Source: CAZLBV01 sp964557845
GTDB taxonomy: Bacteria > Acidobacteriota > Aminicenantia > Aminicenantales > Aminicenantaceae
Length of the DNA stretch: 5,898 nucleotides
NCBI GenBank assembly: GCA_964557845.1
Contig: CAZLBV010000263.1
Location: 1-5,898, forward strand
Direction of reading: 5' to 3'
The position numbers were made by a program, and so were the translations under genes. The notes below the pieces were generated by a model that was given only the letters and a program-made list of their open reading frames with translations, ran no database searches and had not been told where the DNA came from. Shown piece after piece: positions 1 through 5,084 of the stretch (position 1 is its first letter; each line of letters begins with the position of its first letter).

Positions 1-80
1 TATGCTGTGGTTGACCACCGCGAACCCGCCGCAACTCCCTCCCACCCGTGCCCTTGAATGGACTTCGGCTCGCCTTTAGG
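1..80. other. GC-rich edge segment, unidentified
   Basis: This stretch is cut by the window edge and is compositionally foreign to what follows: 50 of its 80 bases are G or C, against 20 of 90 in the adjacent interior (96-185). On the plus strand a 25-codon frame runs from an ATG at 2-4 to a TAG at 77-79, without a visible ribosome binding site. On the minus strand the frame is open through to the edge and reads in part PKGEPKSIQGHGWEGV. Neither frame matches a family I recognise. It could be the end of a mobile or repeated element, part of a gene lying mostly outside the window, or a structured RNA region. I cannot choose between these. Confidence 0.3.
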
Positions 81-200
81 TAAAAAATGCCGATGTAAAA
101 TGGATATTGTAATAAACAATATGATGAAAAAAGGTGTTTTGTTGAAAATATTCCAAAATCGTGATGATAAATTGTTTAATAGTACCATCGGCATTTTTTA
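81..200. repeat. 120-bp inverted-repeat element with TA ends (MITE-like or long-loop terminator)
   Basis: Bases 81-95 (TAAAAAATGCCGATG) and 186-200 are perfect reverse complements over 15 bp, enclosing 90 bp that are only about 22% GC. A smaller perfect hairpin lies inside: ATATTGT at 104-110 pairs with ACAATAT at 116-122 across a 5-base loop. Both outer ends are TA, as expected if a Tc1/mariner/IS630-type miniature element had duplicated a TA target, giving 13-bp terminal repeats at 83-95 and 186-198. There is no coding capacity. In the other reading, each strand's transcript would end its GC-containing arm with six U, so it could act as a bidirectional terminator with a long loop. Its position just past the stop of the minus-strand glycosyltransferase gene fits that. 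The inverted repeat is directly seen; which explanation holds is inference. Confidence 0.6.
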
Positions 201-208
201 TGAATAGT

Positions 209-1483
209 TCAGGTTAAATAATTATCGATGAATTCTACGATCGGCTTGGGATTTAATCCTTCAAAACAGAGGATCTCTTTGCAGTTTTTAAATGTCTTAT
301 CAATGCATGTTAGATTTTTGCAGGCAGGATGGGATTCGAATATTTTGGAGGGAGCATCTTGGGCTGAAGGAAAATATGACGGTGAGGAAGAGTCATATCC
401 ATATATTTTTCCGCTGGTAGCGCCAAAGATACCGATAACGGCCGTCTGGTTTTTAAAAAGATTTTCGAATCCAATGGAATATTTTCTGGCAGAAGCAATA
501 TGGAGTGGGGCAGTGTCTCCTGATATAAAAACATCAACCTGATCGGTAATGGCCGCATAAACATCTAGATCGACATTTATAGGAAGCAGCCTTATTTTAT
601 TTCGCAGAATAGGAGGAATACCGCTAATAACTTTTTTTTCTATTCCTTTAAATGTATAACCGGGGGTCACTAAGATAAAATCGATAGAATCCAGACCCAG
701 TAATCCGGTCAGTAATTCGGTTTGAAATTCAGGAGGTATCAATGTATATACAGAAGCAGTATCGGGATTGAACAAAACTTTTCTTGACCAGGGAGATAGC
801 TTCAATTTATTCATAACCTTTCTCGATTCTTTTAAGAGAGATTCCCCCATAAAAATGTGGGGAAAGGAATGATTGCTCTGTATTTTTATTTCTTTTCCGT
901 TGTTCCTACATATTTCTTTGACCAGATTCAAGGAAAACTTATTCATGTGGTAGGCAATATGAGCGGTTTCTCTATTTGAATCATAAGCATTTATGATCTC
1001 TCTGATCAGACGAAGGGGATATAAAACTTGGCCTCGGGAATACTTGAAAATTTTATGCGGGAAATAGGGACATAGATTGATAACAATGTCGTAATTATTT
1101 TTATTAAGTATACCCATAAGGCTTTGACGATCTTTTTGGGAGGGAAATCCTATGCTTGTGAAATGAGGTAAATGGATATCGATAAAGGGGTTGGTTTTGA
1201 TAAGCGAAAAGGCTTTTTTTTGGTAAAGGTAGCTTATTTTTGTATTTGGAACAGCCATTCGGATTGCAGCGATCAAAGTTTGAGCTATGACGGCATCACC
1301 GATATTAATATCTGCAACCACAAGGATATTTTGCAATTTATTGATTTTTTTTAGACGAAAAGATTCAATCTTTTTTAATAAATGATAAGACAGTTTCGAT
1401 GATGCCGCAATTTTTAAAGTCTTGTCGACAAGTGTTGGGGAGAATCTTGATATGGCTCTTGCTGTCTTCTCGATTAAAACCAT
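209..1483 (-). CDS. Family 9 glycosyltransferase (heptosyltransferase-like)
   Basis: This 424-residue protein has the two hallmarks of glycosyltransferase family 9 (ADP-heptose:LPS heptosyltransferase type). The N-terminal half has a Rossmann-like start at residues 53-65, ILVVADINIGDAV, whose G62-D63 matches the family's 'R/D-x-x-G-D' turn. The C-terminal half has FISGDTAPLHIASA at 319-332, the nucleotide-sugar binding motif with D323 and H328. Such enzymes move a heptose or related sugar onto lipopolysaccharide core or another surface glycan at the inner face of the inner membrane. It is longer than the usual 340-360 residues because about 50 basic, probably helical residues precede the first strand. 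Four cysteines near the end (C388, C393, C401, C406) resemble the cysteine-rich tail seen in many members. The ATG at 1483 has no Shine-Dalgarno sequence, and the promoter candidate lies almost against it. No other ATG occurs before the conserved fold. Family assignment is secure; donor and acceptor sugars are unknown. Confidence 0.87.
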   Translation of the reverse strand: MVLIEKTARAISRFSPTLVDKTLKIAASSKLSYHLLKKIESFRLKKINKLQNILVVADINIGDAVIAQTLIAAIRMAVPNTKISYLYQKKAFSLIKTNPFIDIHLPHFTSIGFPSQKDRQSLMGILNKNNYDIVINLCPYFPHKIFKYSRGQVLYPLRLIREIINAYDSNRETAHIAYHMNKFSLNLVKEICRNNGKEIKIQSNHSFPHIFMGESLLKESRKVMNKLKLSPWSRKVLFNPDTASVYTLIPPEFQTELLTGLLGLDSIDFILVTPGYTFKGIEKKVISGIPPILRNKIRLLPINVDLDVYAAITDQVDVFISGDTAPLHIASARKYSIGFENLFKNQTAVIGIFGATSGKIYGYDSSSPSYFPSAQDAPSKIFESHPACKNLTCIDKTFKNCKEILCFEGLNPKPIVEFIDNYLT

Positions 1484-1496
1484 CTAATTGTATTGA

Positions 1497-1525
1497 AAAT
1501 TAACATAATGAAAAGCTAATGTCAA
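1497..1525 (-). promoter_or_regulatory. Promoter candidate for the glycosyltransferase gene
   Basis: On the minus strand a perfect -35 box TTGACA (1525-1520) is followed after 17 bp by TAATTT (1502-1497), a poor -10 (3 of 6). The poor -10 is preceded by TG plus one base, as in extended -10 promoters. Transcription would start near 1490, leaving a leader of only about 7 nt before the ATG at 1483. That agrees with the missing ribosome binding site and suggests near-leaderless translation. It would give this gene a supply of RNA independent of the hydrolase gene, 82 bp upstream. Confidence 0.4.
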
Positions 1526-1565
1526 AAAACCGGAAAGTAGGGAAAAACAGGTTAAAGTAACAGGT

Positions 1566-3017
1566 TTAATCTATCCTTTCTGATATTTGGCTGTTCCAGA
1601 TCATCCGGATTATCTTGCCATCAGAATTTGGTTCAAAAATTATGATCTCGCCTAAATTGCCTTCCTCCCGGATCCTTTGAAAAGAATTACCTCCCATGTA
1701 TTTTAGTTTCGTTAACGATCTTATAGGGTTGTCATTGGGGAGGGATATAATGGCCAGATCACTTTCCCACCACATCAAGACAAAGGATTCTCTTCCTACA
1801 GACCTGACATAGCGGCCTATAAATTTTTCAAGATTCGAATCAGGATCTTTACCATAATAAGGATTTTTTTTTGCTTGGGAAAGGGCCGGTTCAATGATCT
1901 CATACAGGTATTGAGTATAGACCGATGGATTGGCATCATGTGCATTGGTCATGGCAATGGTGGCGATCTTATCTTGAGGGCATATGTGTATCTGGGTTCG
2001 GTATCCCGGGCAGTTTCCCCCGTGTCCGACAAAGTTTTTATTGTTTTGTCTTGAAACTGAAAACCCGAATCCCCAGGATGTCTGCCAATCTGGGTCCATC
2101 CATTGGACCCTGTGCATTTCTCGTAGGGAATTGGCAGAGATGATCTCCTGACCTCCCTGTTCGAGCAGCCTGAACTGCCAAGAAGCAAACCGCGCCAGAT
2201 CTTCAACGGTAGAGGCGAAGCCTGCAGCTGGAGCAATCCCATTTACAAGATAAAAAGGGATTTTTTCCCTTCCCCCTTCCCGCAGCCGGACAGAATACCC
2301 GGTTGCCAATTTATTCCCAATCTGATCTCTGGGGATCTCAGGAGTGGTATGAGTAAGTCCAAGGGGAGCTATAACATTTTCTGTTATGTAGGCAGCATAT
2401 GGTTTTTTGGAGACTGCGGCGATCACTTCCCCGGCCAGCGCCATTCCTAGATTGGAATATTGAAAATAGGTTTGGGCAGGATACAATTCTTCCTGATCGG
2501 AGAGTTTTTTTATTATTTCTTCCCTGGTAGGGAAGGGAAAATCCGGACCTGTCCAGTAAGGATAGTCGGCTTCCCGGGGAAGTCCGGAGGAATGGGTTAG
2601 GATTCCCCTAAGCGTAATAGGAGGGGCATCTGGATATTTGTCGACTATATTGAACCAGGGGAGATAGGTTTTTATGGGTTTATCTAGATCCAGTTTTCCT
2701 TGATCGCGGAGCTGTATCACAGCAATACTGGTAAAAAGTTTGGAGATTGAACAGATGCTATATATGGTGTCCGGTGCGGCTTGAGTTTTTTTTGTTATAT
2801 CTGCATATCCAAATCCTTTGCTCCATAAAAGCTTCTGATCATCAACGATCCCAGCTGATAGACCGGGTATGTCTTTATAAGCGATCTCCGCATCAAGCCA
2901 AACCTCTGCCAGCTTTAAGGCCGAATGAATGCGAAAATCTTCATCGAGACTTTGAGAATTCGTGCAGATTGATACCATGAAGATAAACAATACAAACAGA
3001 ATAAAGGGTTTTTTCAT
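1566..3017 (-). CDS. Exported serine hydrolase, class C beta-lactamase/PBP fold
   Basis: This protein belongs to the beta-lactamase-related serine hydrolases (PF00144 type: class C beta-lactamases, DD-peptidases, esterases). With the ATG at 3017 it has 483 residues. All three active-site motifs are visible: S90-I-S-K93 (SxxK, nucleophile and base), Y187-S-N189 (YxN), and H332-G-G334 in place of KTG. HSSGLP near residues 142-147 is also typical. Residues 1 to about 23 form a signal peptide (MKK, then a long hydrophobic run), so it acts outside the cytoplasm. From about residue 390 a separate beta-rich C-terminal domain follows, as in many family members. An in-frame ATG at 3050 adds 11 residues but has no ribosome site and lies too close to the predicted transcription start. 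The ATG at 3017 has AAGGAG seven bases upstream and starts exactly at the signal peptide. The substrate could be peptidoglycan peptide, a beta-lactam, or an ester; the motifs do not decide. It lies 82 bp upstream of the glycosyltransferase gene on the same strand. Confidence 0.9.
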   Translation of the reverse strand: MKKPFILFVLFIFMVSICTNSQSLDEDFRIHSALKLAEVWLDAEIAYKDIPGLSAGIVDDQKLLWSKGFGYADITKKTQAAPDTIYSICSISKLFTSIAVIQLRDQGKLDLDKPIKTYLPWFNIVDKYPDAPPITLRGILTHSSGLPREADYPYWTGPDFPFPTREEIIKKLSDQEELYPAQTYFQYSNLGMALAGEVIAAVSKKPYAAYITENVIAPLGLTHTTPEIPRDQIGNKLATGYSVRLREGGREKIPFYLVNGIAPAAGFASTVEDLARFASWQFRLLEQGGQEIISANSLREMHRVQWMDPDWQTSWGFGFSVSRQNNKNFVGHGGNCPGYRTQIHICPQDKIATIAMTNAHDANPSVYTQYLYEIIEPALSQAKKNPYYGKDPDSNLEKFIGRYVRSVGRESFVLMWWESDLAIISLPNDNPIRSLTKLKYMGGNSFQRIREEGNLGEIIIFEPNSDGKIIRMIWNSQISERID

Positions 3018-3024
3018 CAAGGGA

Positions 3025-3030
3025 CTCCTT
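3025..3030 (-). promoter_or_regulatory. Shine-Dalgarno site that fixes the hydrolase start
   Basis: The minus strand reads AAGGAG here, followed by 7 bases and the ATG at 3017-3015. It supports that ATG over the upstream in-frame ATG at 3050-3048, which has nothing comparable ahead of it. Confidence 0.8.
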
Positions 3031-3064
3031 TTGAAGGAAACAGGGGACATTCATAATCGATTCA

Positions 3065-3092
3065 ATTTTAACATAGTGTGGAATGCTGTCAA
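3065..3092 (-). promoter_or_regulatory. Strong extended -10 promoter for the serine hydrolase
   Basis: The minus strand has a perfect -35 box TTGACA (3092-3087), a 16-bp spacer ending in TGT, and a -10 box TAAAAT (3070-3065, 5 of 6). The TG one base ahead of the -10 is the extended -10 signature. Transcription would begin near 3058, giving a leader of about 40 nt that includes the AAGGAG site at 3030-3025. This is the best sigma-70-type promoter in the window and argues for constitutive or strongly driven expression. Confidence 0.7.
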
Positions 3093-3134
3093 ATTACTGT
3101 ATTTTTTATTAGGATTTTATATTTTATTGGTGGA

Positions 3135-3163
3135 TTGACTGGAATTTTGTTTTCATGTACATT
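3135..3163 (+). promoter_or_regulatory. Plus-strand promoter candidate in the divergent gap
   Basis: TTGACT (3135-3140, 5 of 6) is separated by 17 bp from TACATT (3158-3163, 4 of 6), so transcription would start near 3170. The transcript would first meet the terminator-like hairpin at 3209-3245 and only then the sulfatase-fold gene at 3309. It could serve that gene as an attenuated leader or produce a short RNA alone. I found no convincing promoter between the hairpin and the gene; the best AT-rich box there is TATATT at 3262-3267, without a -35. Confidence 0.4.
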
Positions 3164-3208
3164 TCATTGTTATTGCAGTAAAAATGAAGCCTGGGCAAAT
3201 GCTGATCG

Positions 3209-3245
3209 AAACAGCCTAAAAATCGTCGAATAAAGCTGTTTTTTT
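3209..3245 (+). terminator. Terminator-like hairpin upstream of the sulfatase-fold gene
   Basis: AAACAGC (3209-3215) pairs perfectly with GCTGTTT (3235-3241) across a 19-base loop, and the second arm runs into seven consecutive T (3239-3245). This is the shape of a Rho-independent terminator on the plus strand, though with only three G-C pairs and a long loop it would be weak to moderate. No plus-strand gene ends upstream, because the neighbouring gene on that side is divergent. The hairpin must therefore end a non-coding RNA, attenuate the leader of the downstream gene, or be chance. Confidence 0.45.
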
Positions 3246-3301
3246 ATTTATTCAATAATAGTATATTTTAAGTCCTTTGATAAGATTAAAAGAAATTTTA
3301 C

Positions 3302-3307
3302 AAGGAG
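3302..3307 (+). promoter_or_regulatory. Shine-Dalgarno site, oddly placed for the annotated ATG
   Basis: AAGGAG lies only one base before the ATG at 3309, too close for normal ribosome placement. An in-frame TTG at 3318-3320 sits 10 bases after the site, within a workable range. Either the ATG is used inefficiently or translation starts at the TTG, removing three residues without harming the signal peptide. Confidence 0.6.
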
Positions 3308-3308
3308 A

Positions 3309-4940
3309 ATGAAAATTTTGTCCATTTTATATCAAAAAACAGTCAGGAATTTGGTTTTGATTTTTACTCTTTTTAGTTTTATCTTGATCCCTGCATGTCG
3401 AAAAACTCAAACCCAGGCTAATTTTATTTTAATCACTTTAGATACCCAGCGAGCAGATCATATCGGTGCTTATAATCCTGACCTGGATCTTTCTCCCAAC
3501 ATAGACAGCCTGGCCCGGAAAGGCATTCTTTTCGAAAATTGCTTTAGCCCTATTCCCATCACTCTGCCTGCTCACGCGATCATTTATTATTCGCAAATGC
3601 CTCATGATCTTCAACTTTACAATAACGGCCAAATTCTGGAAAAGGATGATGAGCGGACGTCATTCGCAAGTCTATTTCAGGAAAAAGGTTATGCCACCGG
3701 AGCTTTTATATCTTTAGGAGTGCTTAAGGACAAATTTGGGCTGAATGAAGGTTTTGATGTATATGAAGCATATTTCCCTGCAGGAGAATTTTATTTTAAT
3801 GCTGAGGAAGTCAACAGTAAAGTGTTTCCCTGGTTGGATAAGGTCAGAGAAAATAATTTTTTTGCCTGGGTGCACTATTCCGACCCGCATGCTCCCTACC
3901 ACCCGCCGGATATGACACCTGAGATACGGGTGTTTTTAAATGAAGATTTAATCGGTGAATGCCAGCTGAATAAAAGGATCCATCAGATAGGCTGCCGTCT
4001 GAATCCTGGGCGCAGCCGGATCAAGTTACAGATGCAGTATGATCCCTCCGAAATAGCAGATTTAAGTCATCCTGCTTTTATTGACAAATTCGACATCTCA
4101 AGGATTCAGGATAAAAGTCCTATTGAGTATGAATTGCGCTCAGGTTTGATACGGGAAGAAAGTGACCGGATAGATATCATTAAGAATACCGCTTTTCTGG
4201 ATGTTTTAAATCCCGGTGAAGCTTGTGATGTTGAGGTTTCTATAAGGGGAAGAATAGTCAGGAAAAAGAGCGTAAATAAAAAATATTACGAAGCAGAAGT
4301 TAAGTTTATGGACAGGCAGCTAGGATCATTGATCGAGAAATTAAAGGAACTTCAATTATTCGATAAAACTTATATTTTGATGGTTGGAGATCATGGAGAG
4401 GGATTGGGAGAATACATAAATTCTTCCGGAGGAGGAGATTTCGGTCATGTAAACTTCCTGTATAAAGCCTATACCCATGTCCCTTTTATCATCTATAATC
4501 CTTTTGAAAATGAAAAAGCGGAAAGGATTGTGGAGCCGGTTTCTTTGCTGGATGTCGCTCCCACCATTATGGGGATGATGGGATTTGAGCAGCCGCCCCA
4601 TTTTCAGGGAAGGGATTTATTCAGTGTTAAAAAAGATATGGATCACCAACTATTTCTCCAGACCCATACCCCGCAAGCGGAAAAAGACATGTTTGCATTT
4701 TTACGCTATCCATGGCATCTCATTTTTATCCCGGAGCTGCGGGAATTTGAGTTATTTGATCTGGAGAAAGATCTAGCAGAAACTAATGATATTTTTAATG
4801 AGAATGATCTTTCAGAAGAGATAGTCAATCTCCAGAGAGAATTAGTGTCTAAGGCCCGGAAAATTCTGGATGACAAAAAACCAATGAAAACGGATGAAAA
4901 ATCCGAGGAGATGCTGAGGGCTTTGGGTTATATCAAATAA
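3309..4940 (+). CDS. Sulfatase-fold lipoprotein with inserted domain, Thr active-site type
   Basis: This 543-residue protein belongs to the alkaline phosphatase/sulfatase superfamily (PF00884). Residues 12-30 form a lipoprotein signal ending IPAC, with C30 as the predicted lipid-bearing residue, so it should be anchored to a membrane outside the cytoplasm. The core begins at residue 38 with LDTQRADH (44-51; D45 a likely metal ligand), then SPNIDSLARKGILFEN (62-77) and TLPAH (85-89). Further along are HYSDPHAPYHPP (189-200), GDHGEGLGE (360-368; D361 and H362 likely metal ligands) and H380. T85 stands where sulfatases carry the Cys or Ser that becomes formylglycine. It may therefore act as a phosphotransferase or phosphodiesterase-like enzyme, or a sulfatase by another mechanism. 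Residues about 201-322 are an extra domain inside the core. The end, EEMLRALGYIK, is typical of a subgroup of these proteins. The start could be the ATG at 3309 or the TTG at 3318. The fold is secure; the substrate is unknown. Confidence 0.9.
   Translation: MKILSILYQKTVRNLVLIFTLFSFILIPACRKTQTQANFILITLDTQRADHIGAYNPDLDLSPNIDSLARKGILFENCFSPIPITLPAHAIIYYSQMPHDLQLYNNGQILEKDDERTSFASLFQEKGYATGAFISLGVLKDKFGLNEGFDVYEAYFPAGEFYFNAEEVNSKVFPWLDKVRENNFFAWVHYSDPHAPYHPPDMTPEIRVFLNEDLIGECQLNKRIHQIGCRLNPGRSRIKLQMQYDPSEIADLSHPAFIDKFDISRIQDKSPIEYELRSGLIREESDRIDIIKNTAFLDVLNPGEACDVEVSIRGRIVRKKSVNKKYYEAEVKFMDRQLGSLIEKLKELQLFDKTYILMVGDHGEGLGEYINSSGGGDFGHVNFLYKAYTHVPFIIYNPFENEKAERIVEPVSLLDVAPTIMGMMGFEQPPHFQGRDLFSVKKDMDHQLFLQTHTPQAEKDMFAFLRYPWHLIFIPELREFELFDLEKDLAETNDIFNENDLSEEIVNLQRELVSKARKILDDKKPMKTDEKSEEMLRALGYIK
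3909..4274 (+). other. Inserted beta-rich domain within the sulfatase-fold protein
   Basis: Codons about 201-322 lie between HAPYHPP (194-200) and YYEAEVKFMDRQLG (326-339). In related proteins these two conserved blocks are separated by only a few tens of residues. The inserted segment has alternating hydrophobic strands such as IRVFLNEDLIGE and CRLNPGRSRIKLQM, then CDVEVSIRGRIV, which suggests a beta-sandwich, perhaps a glycan- or lipid-binding module. The boundaries are approximate and the fold is a guess from strand pattern. Confidence 0.5.
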
Positions 4941-4999
4941 TCCGGCGGAATCAGAATTCTGTAGTCATTCAGAATAGTTATCAGATCGAAGCTTGTCAT

Positions 5000-5016
5000 A
5001 TATCTTTTAAAGATAT
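5000..5016. promoter_or_regulatory. AT-rich palindrome, operator candidate
   Basis: ATATCTTT (5000-5007) and AAAGATAT (5009-5016) are perfect reverse complements around a single T. The palindrome ends 18 bp before the TATAAT at 5035-5040, so it covers the -35 region of the antiporter promoter candidate. That placement suits a dimeric regulator, but AT-rich palindromes of this size also arise by chance. Confidence 0.35.
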
Positions 5017-5024
5017 TTCATATC

Positions 5025-5049
5025 AGTTATTGTATATAATAGTTATTGT
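5025..5049 (+). promoter_or_regulatory. Antiporter promoter -10 flanked by direct repeats
   Basis: A perfect TATAAT lies at 5035-5040, but with no good -35 at 16-18 bp, so it may need an activator. It is bracketed by two exact copies of AGTTATTGT, at 5025-5033 and 5041-5049, 16 bp apart from start to start. A shorter copy, AGTTAT, is at 4976-4981. Transcription would start near 5047, about 38 nt before the ATG at 5085. Confidence 0.45.
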
Positions 5050-5084
5050 TCTGAGAGGATTGAAACATCTGAAAGAGATAAGTG

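Noticed and set aside
228..542. Plus-strand open frame of 104 codons
   Set aside because: It lies wholly antisense to the conserved C-terminal half of the glycosyltransferase gene, has no ribosome site, and its protein has no recognisable motif.
1547..1566. Direct repeat of ACAGGTT (1547-1553 and 1560-1566) after the hydrolase stop
   Set aside because: Only 7 bp, one copy touches the stop codon region, and there is no stem or T run to make a terminator.
1925..2242. Open frames on both strands inside the hydrolase gene
   Set aside because: They overlap the well-supported catalytic domain in other frames, and their products look like low-information translations.
2967..2978. Possible lipoprotein cysteine in the hydrolase signal peptide (VSIC)
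   Set aside because: Isoleucine just before the cysteine does not fit the usual lipobox, which needs Gly, Ala or Ser there; ordinary secretion is more likely.
4356..4776. Open frames overlapping the 3' half of the sulfatase-fold gene
   Set aside because: The main frame here encodes the GDHGEG metal site and the conserved tail; the alternatives have no family signal.
4952..4975. Short palindrome CAGAATTCTG and overlapping 6-bp stem after the sulfatase-fold gene
   Set aside because: Weak A/T-rich stems with no following T run, so not convincing as a terminator.
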